This document shows, piece after piece, positions 1 to 12,112 of a DNA stretch of 64,000 nucleotides. Both the position numbers and the translations under genes were made by a program. The DNA comes from Strix aluco (lineage: Eukaryota; Chordata; Aves; Strigiformes; Strigidae). The stretch covers positions 10,223,001 through 10,287,000 of the forward strand of contig NC_133943.1 in assembly GCF_031877795.1 (NCBI RefSeq). Direction: 5' to 3'. The notes beneath the pieces are model-generated. The model had not been told where the DNA came from and did not search any database. It saw nothing but the letters and a program-made list of their open reading frames with translations. The first letter of the stretch is position 1; the number at the start of each line of letters is the position of its first letter.

Positions 1-3000
1 GGTGCTTTCATGATGTGATGGCGCAGCATCTCTTCCTCGTGGTGGTGTGAGCGGGTGGGTGTTAAGATGCTGCCACAGCAGGACTGTACCCTGGGTGTGA
101 GGAGCAGCTTGTTCCGAGTGAGGCAGTTTTTTGAACAGTCTGTAGGATCTAGAGCTCTCCTGCGCAGCGGATTGGATCCTGGGAGTATTTATTCTAGCAT
201 TTGGCTGTGATTGTTCTTACTCTCCTTGTTTCTTTGTATTTGTTATTTAATCTCCTATTGCTGATTAGGTGTAAAATATCTGTTTGTGTATGTGATGTTA
301 CAGAAAATGCCATTTCTCTAGTAAATATGGATGTTCTGGCTACCTTTCGTGCAGTGTGACATATGAATGATTGATGCCTTCGCAGTTCATGAGGGGCCAT
401 GCAGTGCTCTGAAGCTGAACATGTTATGTGCAAAGAGCAAAACGAGGTGTTTTCTTGCAGATTGGACAGTTTTGAAGGTGAGATTTTGCTGAATGCAATG
501 CCAGAAACCTCTATGTTGTTTCTGCTTTTTTATATTTAAAGCTTATTTTTAAAGCTTGGGTAAGAGAGGCTTTGTTCAAGCAATGGCCTGGTTAACATAC
601 TCTCCACAGTCATAAATACTTGAAGTCTCTAGTGAAGATTGTTGCCAGAGGAGTGTAGACTTCACTCAGCTATTCAGCAGTGAAGTTCTGCTCTATACAG
701 TGTATACTTAGTATATCACCTGCTACTGTTACAGGGAAAAAATAGCCAACAGTAGCAACAAAATGGGCTTTTACAGGTGCTTTTTTAGGACACATGCTGC
801 CTCTTGAGACCTGCTACCTCTGCTAACCGTCTTTGTATCTACTTGCTGGTGGTTTCTTTTGGAAAAGTGCATCTCCCAGAACCTGAAGGTTTATTTTTTT
901 TTTTAATTAACAAATCTTATGTTGTTGATTCTAGTTCTGCTGTTACAGCTTCTAAGCCCTTGCTAAAATCAGTGATAGTGGCTTGGTTTGATGCTGTAGC
1001 AGTAGCGTTCAACTTCAGGGCAATGTATTTCTGTTTTGCGTGAAGTTGTAGATTTGTTGATTTGCCTCTTGCAGTATAGCAACTTCTCATTGCACCTCAT
1101 TGCACCCTGTTCCCAGAAGTGGGGTTAAACTGTGTGATATATAACAATTATTAGTTTGTTTTTTTTTAATTTCCCCAAGTTAACTGAACAAATATGTAGC
1201 TTACTGAAGAGGTGTCAACTCTGAATGTGATTAACAAGCTACTTGAGCCCCAAGAAAAAAAAAAGTGGTATTTTCTGAGTTATAACTGAGACAGTATTTC
1301 TTAAAGACATTCTTAACTCAAAAATCAGTATTATGGGTGATGATCAACTTTCAGTCTAGTTGCTTAGAACGTACTTCTGTTTTTCTTGCCTGTGACTGAC
1401 AGCTTCTTGTATATAGTAATTTTGATTGTTTTTTCAGTTATTTGCTCTGGCATTTAGAAGGGCACAGGGAATAGAAACACCTGGAGAAAGAAACTCAATC
1501 CTAGCAGGGGGAGCTTGTCCTGGGAGTTTAAATTTTTTTTTTTTTTTTAAATCAAGTTAATGCCGTTTTTAATACCAGAAAAATATGACCTATGTTTTGT
1601 TCTGTCTGCACAGAGCCATCTGTGCTGTGCAATGCAGTCTTCGCTCAGTAAAAAAGGGAGTGAAATCCTTTATGGTGGTGAAGGCATTGCCAGGATTTCC
1701 AAGTTAATGGGTGGAAAAGGTCTGTAAGAGAGTCTGCTTTGAATTAGAGCAGCAGTTTTCAACCTCTGTTGATTTGTGGACCCCTAAACACTTCCCAGGT
1801 GCAGACTCTTGTCTAGTGAATTTAGACCTATCAACAATAGCCTTGCTTGCTTTCATATAATTTCATGGCATCAGAGTATTTTTCTGCGGCTGTGGGTTTG
1901 CTGACTGCTGAGTTACAGAAAACGTTGCAAATGTGAGTTGCAGTGTCTGACCTGTGTGAATTTTGTGTTGAGTCAAATATAATGTTGCATTTGTGCGACT
2001 GCTGGAACAGGCAGGGGTGCCCTCCCCTGCCTGACTTGCTGCTGTTGTGTTTTGCAAGAATGCTTGATAAAAGTTGAAGTTTGCTTTGCTGAAATAGTTA
2101 CTGGAAGTCTAAATGTTACTTTCGTGTGTGTTGGTGTGAGTTCGGTGTTACCAGTTAAGGTCATGCTGGTGTTTGAAACTGCAAGGGTGGTGACATCAAA
2201 GAAGTGACTTGACGCTAGTGCAGAGGGTTTAGGGCTTTCTGGTGTGCTGTGGGTGGCTGCTCACCGGTGTTGCTGTACCACTGCTCTGTGGGGAGGTCGG
2301 TCGGGTGCAGGTAGCGTGTCCTGTACTCTTTAGGTTTGGAAAGGCTCGAGTGTAGCCCTTGCAGGTGTGCTTGGGGATTGTAGGGGGCTCCTTGCTAAGG
2401 CTTGTAAGGTTTGCTAGTGGTGCAGGAACAGGGTGCTGGTGGGAGTGTTACTGAGGACACACGCAGGGCATGAGCGTGTGTGTGGGCTCCCTCAAGAGCG
2501 TGTCACGCTCCTCCTGGCAGGTAGCTGCAGCAAGGGAGCTGAACGGTTTGGCATGCCTGCAGAGCTGTGGTGCTGTGCAGAGGCAGACTGGAAGGTGGAG
2601 AGTTGGGTGTCCCACTGGTTCAGTCCTGGGTAGGAGAGGGAAAGATGTTGGTTTGTGTTGGAGGCAGAGGCTGACACCCCTGGCAGGTGCCAGCTGAAGT
2701 TCTTGCTAAATTAGAAATCTGTTTTCAGTGTGACTTCTCACAGTAGCTTTGCAGCAGTGATTAAATGTGCAGCAGAGATAGAGATGGACTTGGTGTGTGC
2801 CCATATCTTGTGTGTCCAAAAGCATTGACGAAGCCAGGAGGAATTTCAGCAGTGTGCTTTGCCTTTACTGAATGATGGAAAAGCACTCGTTACAGTTGAC
2901 ATGCTGTCTTTTCTGTGGTTACCATTAAGAATGCATCAAGATTTATCTCACCTGGGTCTTTGGAAGAATAGCAAGAAGAAACTGGGAGAAAAGTCCTTGT

Positions 3001-6000
3001 GTATCATCTCTCTTTCCCAGCACTTGTGAGGTCAGGCTGGTCCTGGCCAGGCACCTTCAATTCTGTCTCTAGTACAGCCTGAGCAGCAGATGTGTACTGA
3101 GTTGACCCACTCAGCTCGTTGCCTGGTTTGGTTGTAGCCTCAGCCGTGAAGGAGTGGCACGATCCACAGATGGACGGCTTGTCCAGCAGCCAGTGCCATC
3201 CATCTGCTGTCTCAGGGGCTGAGTTGCAGCCGTGGCTCTGTGCAAAGCAGCAAGTCAGCAAGCGAAAGGGGCACCGCGTGTGATGTGCGTGGTGTCGGGG
3301 AGGGGAGTGGTTCGGGAGTGCTGTCGGTAGCTGAACCCCAGGGAAAGGGCAGCACGTCTCCCGTCCTGGAGGCTTCCCCATGTCCCATTCCATCCTCTTC
3401 CTCATGGGGTGCAGGTGGGTGGAGGGCTGGGGCAGGGAGCAGCAGGTGGGGTTGCCAGGCAAAGCTCTGTGTGTGCGAGTTCTTGATAGGGGACTTGTTC
3501 TGTGGGTTACACACTTTGGAGAGCTGCGAACGCTGCTGGAGATGGCACGTTCACACTGCTGTGGTCTTCAGGTAAAAAAGTTTTATAGGTAATAAAATAG
3601 CAGTGTAACTTGTATTAACTTTCAGATGCTCATCAGAACTAATGCGTGGGGACTCATTCTTCATTTTCAGATGTGCAGAATTTGAGTTTTGTGTGTGAGA
3701 AACTAGAGGTGTTGAGTTGGATAGAGCAATCCAACATAGTGTTCCATACTAGCCGAAGGATGGGGTGTCTTTTGATGTGGTATTTCTTAGGAAAAAGTGA
3801 ACAGATAATTCCTCGCACAGTAGTATCTCAGCACACTAGAAACCTCCAGCTTCTTTTTTCAGATCCTGTGGGGCCTCCGGTGCTGAGCATGCAGCAAGGC
3901 TCTTGCCCTGAGCTCTGCTTGAAGCTTTCGTGTTCCTCTTGTTTTGGAGGAGTGTATTTCATTACTTTCCCTCCCACTGTTGGTGGAAAGATAGAAACCT
4001 GGTTGTTGCCTAATGTGAGAAGGGCGAGGAGCAGGGTGGTTATCTCCCTTTTAATGGTTCCTCCGCTTGCCCTGATGTTACTTTGCTGTTTGGTTTTCCC
4101 AAGCACCTGTTCAGACACTTCCTACTATTCTGGCTAATGTGGCAACTGCCCACAGATTTCTAAATAGCAGCAGTGAAACAAGTCGGATTCTTCTTAATTT
4201 TAGTTGGCTGTCCTCTCACAGTATGAGTGTGATTATGTTTAGGAAGCTGGATTCACAACATAAAGGTTAGGAAGCCTCTCTGAAGCATGAGTTTGCAGAA
4301 CCTGATGACTGAAGCATGAACCTGACTCAGGGCATGGCTGTAAGTGTGGATCTCAAGAAATAAATAACCACAAGATAATTTTATTGCACTGCTAGTGTTC
4401 AAAAATTCTGATTTCATTTTTAGTAGGGATTTGGCAAAAGCAGTTGAAATTTTAAATGCAAATTAAAACAATTTTATATGAACAGAGCACTTATATTTTA
4501 GTTGTTGTTTTGGAAAAAGGGTTTACTTGGGCAGGGGGGACTTGCATGCTGAATACCATCTCGTTTTGAGGAGGCTGTGGTCTTGTGTAAGTGGCATCTT
4601 TGCATTTGGACTAACAAAGTGGTGTTGTACCTCCATCTCCTGTGGGCGAATCGTAATTTCTGCAGAAGGTTAAATTTGCAAGCCCTGGTTAAATATTTGT
4701 TGCTTTTGAAGAAGCCCATGGACTTTAAGAAAAAAAACCCAAACAAACCAAAACAACCAACAAGCAAGTGTTAGTAGTTACACATTTAATTCAATGCAAA
4801 CTTCCAATTTTTAGCTGTTAAGGTTCTAATATGGTATTCAGTCTTTGCACTGCCATGTACGTGTTGTTCTCTAGTACTGCTTCATTCTGGTTACAGCTTA
4901 AGCTGCAATGGATACAGTTCACATACATAAATTAGAATAGCCAAGCTTCATTTTGCGCAGTTTGAATCTGTTTTTCATTTCATGGATTTAGAAGCTTAAT
5001 TTCTGAAAATGAACATTGCATTTATCAGATGTCTTGCTTGTGAACAGTTCATTTGATAATATAAAGCAGCACAAAAGTAAGGCTCTAAAGGGGACATCTG
5101 ATGGCTTGGCTTCAGTTTGGGTTTTTTTGCTAGTTCTCTGACATAAGGTATTTGTTGGTATTTGTTCTTTGTGAGACTTGGCAAAGTTTTGGTAATGCCT
5201 GCAGTTCCTCTCTTGCTCGAAACAGTGCTGATTAAAAGAACCAGATTTAGAGAGAACTTGGTTTATCCTTTAAAATATATGCAGATAAGTAAGTGTGAGA
5301 GTTTTTCCTCTGTTTCAGGCTCCTGGCAGCTGTTTGAAAACTTCTGTATGTTTGTGTGTCTGGATTTCTCTCCTCTGGGGATCTGGGTGAGATCGTACCC
5401 CTTCTCTCCCACTTTCTCCTCCTGTCTTCCTCAAACCTTGCTGTGAGGTGCATTCCTGGTTGTTAGGATGCTGAAGTACCAAAGCTTTCTATTGCACTGC
5501 TGTTCTAGCCATTCCATAAGGAAAATGATATCCATTAAGGCAGTGAAACAGGGATGCTGTTAACCCGCTATCTTGGTGCCTGAGGCTTGGTGTTCTCCCA
5601 TCAGTAAGTTCTTTATTTAAAATCTGTACATTTATAAGTTGGTAGAAATGCTTCAGGATGTATGAATTTACCCAGTGTAGTGCAATCAGCTCTCTTTATT
5701 TTAACCTTTCACGGTAGTTCATACGTACATAGCACCCTTTGCATTTGTAGGCTGCCGCAGCCTGGAGAAAGGTACTAAAAACTAGCCAAAGACAACAAAT
5801 ACCCACAAGCATGTAGATAACAGAAGTTTGGCTTGTATCATAATCTCTGCTGTATTTTTTGCTAGTGAATATTTAATTAGTGAGTATTTAACACTTCTGT
5901 GTGATAATAGTCGCAGATAAGAGGTAGTATACTTTTTCAGACATGAATGTAGGTCAGACGCCTGTTTGCTTTTCGCTGCAGTGCTGAAGCCGAAGGAAGT

Positions 6001-9000
6001 CTGGAGCAGTGGGGGGACAAAGAGCATGTCCCCTGGTCCCCACCAGCTCAGCCTACTTGTGGGTTTCCAGCAGGCTTCTCTGACTCCTGTCTTTGACTTG
6101 AAGTTTGCCATAAAGTTAAGTGCCAGTGTGATGATTATTCTGGTGAGGGGAGTGATGGTTTCAGCAGATATGCCATGCAGGTGTTGTGGTTTGGGTGGGT
6201 TTTTTTTTTTTTTTTTACATACTCCACTTGGGCTTACCCCTTTCCCTGTGCAGGGGTTTATTCCTGTAAGTTTTCTCACAGTGGAGCACAGAGGGCTGCT
6301 GCTCTGCCTACATGAGTACAGGTTCAGCATCACAGCCTCTCTCTGTAAAGGCTTAAAGCTTGTATGCTTGGTAATGCTACTTTGTACGGAGGAAACTTTG
6401 ATTGATGACCTCTTTTTGCTTGACTTCAAATGCTGCTTAAGCTGTGAAGTAGAGATAATTTAATTTTCTTTCTATTTTAGGTTTTTTCAACCAATTGGTT
6501 TTGCTTTCAGAAAACCTTCTTTAAAATGAGAATCTTTGCTAATGAGAATTTATTTTTTGGCTTTCATCACAAGCAGTTATTAATTTCAGTTGTTGACTTT
6601 GACTTTGCTTCATTGTTGTTCTTAATCTTATCTCCTTTTTACCTTTCCATGCAACATTCACAACCGAAGATTATTTCCTAATTCCTGTTGTCTTTCCTTC
6701 TATCTGTTTTCATTTATTTCTCAGTGCATGAGTGTTGGAACTGAGTGAAATAATGAACAGTGGGTCATTTAGACTTCTTTCCACCCTCTCATCCCTAAGA
6801 GCAGGACAGTGGTAGGAGTTGTACTTTAAACTGTCTCTGACTGTCAGCAGCAGTCACTGTATGAGAGTTAGAGCCATCACTGCTTCATTTCTGTGACTGG
6901 AGTTAAAGGATCTGGACCCCTCCCCTGGATAGGAGCTGTTTGGACTTGGAACAGAAGGATAAGCCTGAGCTCAGAGGGCTGAGGCTGCTCTGCTTTGTCT
7001 TAAACTGTAGGTTAACTCAATAAGGTTGAACTTCAGCTGGAGGAGAGCACCATCTCATGAAAACTTTTGAGATAGCTTTGACAATGCCCTTCCAGGCTAG
7101 TTCTGGGACAGCTTTTAATAGAGAGAATTTGCCCCAGTTGCTGCCCCTCCTTTGGGAGGGCAGAGGGTGAGTAAAGTAACCTGTTGTGTGATGGTGAAAT
7201 GGCCGGACCTGGGAGCGGCACGTCCTAGGCATGGAGCACCTGTGGCACCAACCCTGTGTTAGTAGATACTATTTCAAACAGACTGGCCCAGGTCACCCAG
7301 GTGCCTTCAAGTGTCATCTCTCCCTCAGGTTTGCTTTTCTGGGTTGTTTTTTTTTTTTTCCTGGTATGAAGAGCTGCTGATCTTCAGCCAGTCATATCTG
7401 GAGGTTGGTTGGTGGTTCGTAGGAATTGGGTGAACTCCTTGTCTCATGCTGTTCAGGAAAAAACTAATATCATTGAACTTTAAGGAAAAGAAGGTGGTGG
7501 TGGGGAAGACAGTGGACTGACCCTCACCAGGCTTCCAGTTCTAACTAACAAGAAGTAGGTATTGGGAACGGCTTGTTTGCAGTCCTGGAAGTAGATGGGC
7601 TCCAGGGGAGAAGCGCAAGAGTTGCTGCCTCAGGAATGGGAAGGTTTGAAGAGAGCAGTAGAAGCTTATGGGGCAGAGTTGTTGCTGCCTTCTGCCTCTG
7701 GCGCAGATGTATGCCCCGGCTCGTGTGCGGGGTGTGACTTACCTGGCAGCTACTAGTGCGGTGAGATCTGCTCACGAGATATCCAGTGCTCCTGCTGCAG
7801 GGCCCTGGGCACGTATCTGCTGCATGCTCAGCGGAAAAGGCTATTAGTGTCATTGTTTATACTGTATTGTTTAATTATTGTTTGGATGTGGCTGCCTTCT
7901 TTTACTTTCTTCCTTGGCTTTGATTCTGTCCACTTTGTGCCTGAAACAGGCTTGGCAGGATCTTCCTCCGTTATTCTTGGGGGTCAGTGGCTTCCTTCTT
8001 GCTCTTCTCCATCCTTGTTGCACACAATCTCTTTTGCTGCCCCAGCCTTTCTCAAGAAGCATGTTCTGTCCCTTGCTTCACTGAATAATGTCATGTTTAT
8101 AATTAAGTCAGGAATAAGCTATAATAGGGCTATTTTTGGCCAAGCATTTCCATGATAGCTTTCCAAAGCAGGTCTGCATTTGAAGTGTGCAGGGCTACGA
8201 TGGCTGCAGCTCGGCGCTTGGACTCTGGATGGCTAGGCTCTTTGGGTACATGATATTGAAAATGTTGGCCTGTAACAAAATATATCTGCCCCTTTGCGTG
8301 TAGCTTGGTCTTACTGTGGCTCTGCCAAGATGGTTGTATCCCCAGTCATGCTGTTGGGGCTTTGGGGTGTCTGCAGCAGTGCCACACGGTGCTGGAGGCG
8401 ATGGTACTGCTCTGGTTGTTGCACAGAGATGACCAGCACTGCAGGGCAGGTGCACCCTGTGTCTGTCAGCATATGTGTGTGTGTGTGGACTTGTGCTTTG
8501 TGCCACTTCTTCTGGCAAGATTCATGGATTGGACAGCAGCTTCAAGTGTTGTAGCCAAGAGTGGTTGCTGGATGAGCGTTATTTTTGTCACTTTTTAATG
8601 ATGTTAATTTAAAGGGAGGAAGATTGGTGAGAGACAGTCAAGGACTAACAGTATGTATACAATAATAAAATCACTGAGAAATATAAGCTTTCTTTGCTCC
8701 ATCAATGATCTTAAAGGTTTTTTCCAACCTAAATGATTCTGTATGTTTCATATTTGTCTTATGGTGAGAGTTTTGGGAGGGCAGAGGTGCTGCTTGTGTA
8801 GTTGTCTTGTCTGTGAGAAAGCCTATTTTCTCTTGAAATACCATAAGTCAGTGCTCAGCTTCACTTGGTGAATTACAAAGACTGGTGTGTTTGGCACAGT
8901 ACAAATTCAGGAGGTAGTTTTCAAGGTAGATGTGTTTGTGTAATCCTTCTGCTGAACCTTGGCTTGTGACCCTTTCCTCAGCGATCAGTGGTCATTTGGG

Positions 9001-11976
9001 GTCTTGCATTGGTGGAGAGGATTTGATGAAAAACATCCACAAGCTATGTATTTGTTCTTTCCAAAAATAGCAAAGTGATCCGAAATACTGTGTATGGTCT
9101 AGAACTTATGCTATAGCTTGTCCCATCTGAGCAGCAAATTAATGCCAAACAGTTGATAACAGTAGACAGCGCTGACACCCTTTAGGAGAAGGTCTAACAA
9201 TACAAAAACTGTGATTGTTGCACACCGATGGAGCAAGGCACTGTCCTTCCCTTCCTCACTAACCCGGTCTCTTGCCTGCTTTGAATTTTGTCACTATTTC
9301 CACTGGAGTTACAACATGGTACATAACCAGTGTACAGTGGTTCACATGCTGTGTAGATAAACACTCAGTACTCTGACCGTATGTAGGGATTACACCTGAA
9401 GTTAGTTGTGTTTAAAAATCTTGGGCTTTCCCTAGCTCACAGAAAAGTCCTCATTACTGCAGGGCTCAATTTTTGGCCATCAGGATATATTAGCAGTTTG
9501 ATCTTGGCATAGTAAATGTTAATTGTAACAGGAATGAGTTTTGTTGTATCCTGGCCCAAGCAATACATGCCTTGGGGACTAACTCTGGCATCGCACAGCG
9601 GAGTTTAAAGGGAGAGACCTACTGTACCTGGAAATTGTATGAACTGCTGCTTTCACTCCTGCTTTTTCTTTTTAATGTTACGAATTTTAAACCTCCCTAG
9701 CAGAATTTTTGTTTCTGTGGGAATGTAAAGGCATCTTTGGCCAGGTGGTGGGATTTAGGGAGAGTGGAGGGGAAGATAGTGCAAGACTGCAGCCTGCTGC
9801 AAAGCTCTTCCTTGGGGTACTGGGCTTTCTGATCTGCCTCTTCCACCCACTGGTGGGGCTTTGTGGTGAGTGATGATGAGACCAACATCTGACTGCTGTG
9901 TGGGGAAGGGAGAGAGCAAAATGGGAAGGAATGAGAATCGGAAAGGGGTAACTGTTTAAGAATCGTCTGAATAGTTTCTTGAAAGCCACGTTTTCATCAG
10001 GTGCCTGTGTGGGCTATTAGAGGGTGACAAAGAGTTGATTTAAATGCAGACTTGCCTCTAGGCAGGGGTTGTGGGTGTCCCTCAGGTGGATCAGTGTGAA
10101 TGGCTTTGGCAAATCTCCAGCATAGTTTTACTGCTCGGTCCAGCTGACTCTGCTCAGGTTACAGTTGTCAGTAAGACGCACATACATTGTGTACTGTGTA
10201 CTGTGCACTGCATTTGGCACAATCAGTTATGATATAGATATGCCCCTTAAAGCCTAGGGTTGAAAAACGTGTAAGAAAAAAAGTGATGGAAAAGTCACAT
10301 TTGTGAAAAGAACACAAGCTGGACACGGACAAGAAAAAAAAAAAGGCGTTTTGCATCTGAAAGTGCATCTGCATTTTAAAAGCACCAGCAAAGGCAGCAC
10401 TTCTGGTTCCCATGCTCACGCATGCATATTTTTGTTCCAGAAAACCTGTCTGTGGCACGGTGGAGGCTGCAGCATGGCGGTGAGAGAGTGAGGGTCTGCA
10501 GCCCCCTTCCCCAGTCCTGAGCTCCTGCTCAGCAATAAGTTATTGTGTGGCTTTTTGATGACTGAGTGAGAAGAATTCCAGCAATGTAGTCTGTAACGTC
10601 ATTACCTGCTTCTTCTCATGTAACAGAGGAGTTTATCCTTTTGTATTTTCTTTAACCACATGAAGAAAACCCATAAAACTCAACCTGAAGCGGAATATAC
10701 CTTTTATTAGAGAGGTCTGTTGCGTTTTAGTTGCTAGGATGTTGAACTGTGACTGGCAAGAGACGTGCTTAGGGAAGGGTGGTGAGCAGGACAGAGAAGT
10801 GAAGTGAGAAGGTGCATATTTGTGCTATGACAGCTTTAATGAGGAGCATATTGCTGATGCTTATTGGCAAGAATAATACCTGCAGTACTTCTTAGAGCTC
10901 TTAAAATGCTGAACCCACCTGGGACATGTCATTGGCTGGTGCTGGTAAGCAGGCAGGATACCCCACAGCTGAGCATGGGGACTCCTGTATCCTGTGACAA
11001 CCTGTTGTGCCCCATCTTGGCTCCGTTAGTCACATCGCCGGTAAGCTCCTGAATCCTCTTCTTGGCGGAGGTCCTGTTGGTAGCCCAGCATCCAGCCCGA
11101 GCGTGTGTGTACTTAGCGAACAGCACGGGATCTGCTCTCTGCTCTTCGATAGCGAGGCAGAAAGGGCGTTAAACAGCATTAGGTTTTTGTGTGTTGAAAG
11201 ATTTTGATGTTCTTGTGATCGCTGCACAGCCCTGGGAAGCAGAGTGAGTTGGGGTGACAGTTTCTACAGAGTTGATACTTGTGAGCAGGTTTTGGAGACA
11301 GGCAAAGTCTGTCCGTCTGTCTCCTAGAGCGGGGGTGACTGCCATTGTGCTCCGTTTCTCCTGCTCTGTAGTTTTGGGGCAGAGCAGTGACAGTTCTGCT
11401 CATATAAACTAAAAATGAGGACATAAGGGTTTTTTCTGATTGTCCCTGCCTTTTGGTTTCAAATACTTTACGGTGAAGCTTTTTCCTGAGCACATCTGAG
11501 AAGCAGGGAAGTTATTAGCTTGTACAGACCAACTTTTTTTTGTTGTTTTTGCAATTGATAAACAATTTGCTGTTCTCATCACATTCTCATTGTCTCTTAC
11601 TACTACTTTTTCTGTATGCTGCAACCTTTGAAACGAACAAACTGGTGTTAGCGAAGAAATGGGGACTAGTAGTGACTCTGAATATTTACCTGTGCCAATG
11701 TGTGAAGTTTGAGCGTAGTCATTTACCAGAGGTCATGTTCCTTACTAAATAATAACAGAAAAACTCAAACCCCGGTTTATGTTTTGTTCTTTCAGAAGGA
11801 TGGGGAGAACCATCATGTTCTTTGAAGGTGTAGGACCCACTAAGTAAAATCAGGACTTGCTTTTTAATGTAAATGTCTCTGGTGGCCAGATGTAATCTGC
11901 ACACAGGGGGGAGGAAAACCTCTTTAAAAACATCTGGAGCTTTAGTGATTTCTTGTGTTCTGGTTTTTCCCCAAAG
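1..11976 (+). other. NSD1: NSD1 intron upstream of the PWWP1 exons
   Basis: No exon with splice sites and family similarity was found, and the open frames are short. It contains T homopolymers (1533-1548 and 6200-6216) and a short CR1 3' end near 8700. The true upstream boundary lies outside the window. Small untranslated exons could not be excluded by eye. Confidence 0.8.
8692..8752 (+). mobile_element. CR1-type LINE 3' terminal fragment
   Basis: The sequence ATGATCTTAAAGGTTTTTTC followed by CAACCTAAATGATTCTGTAT matches the end of avian CR1 elements, where a GATCTTTAAGGTCCCTTCCAACCC-like run precedes ATTCTATG repeats. The fragment is short and diverged, so boundaries are approximate. CR1 copies in birds are usually truncated at the 5' end like this. 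Confidence 0.7.
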
Positions 11977-12112
11977 ATCCGAGCCAAGAAGAAACCTACT
12001 CCAGTGAAGTATGAAGTTGGGGATCTTGTTTGGGCCAAGTTCAACAGACGCCCATGGTGGCCATGCACAATTTGTCATGACCCAGTGCTGGACTGTCACT
12101 CAAAAATGAAAG
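11977..12112 (+). CDS. NSD1: NSD1 window exon 1: first half of PWWP1
   Basis: Preceded by CCAAAG and followed by GTATTG. It begins in phase 0 and ends with one overhanging G. It encodes a basic lead (RAKKKPTP) and the start of the first PWWP domain, including [11 protein letters not shown] and the signature RPWWP. PWWP domains bind DNA and methylated H3K36, and the paired tryptophans form part of the aromatic cage. The open frame extends upstream of the splice site, but the AG acceptor and the match to the family place the exon edge here. Confidence 0.95.

Noticed and set aside
1750-1860. A possible ancient SINE-like segment (TTTTCAACCTCTGTTGATTT and following).
   Set aside because: It resembles repeat text I have seen in amniote introns, but I cannot place it in a family or find its ends.
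5782-6463. Open frames of 215 and 165 codons on opposite strands of the first intron.
   Set aside because: They overlap each other, contain homopolymer-derived lysine or phenylalanine runs, and show no similarity that I recognise.
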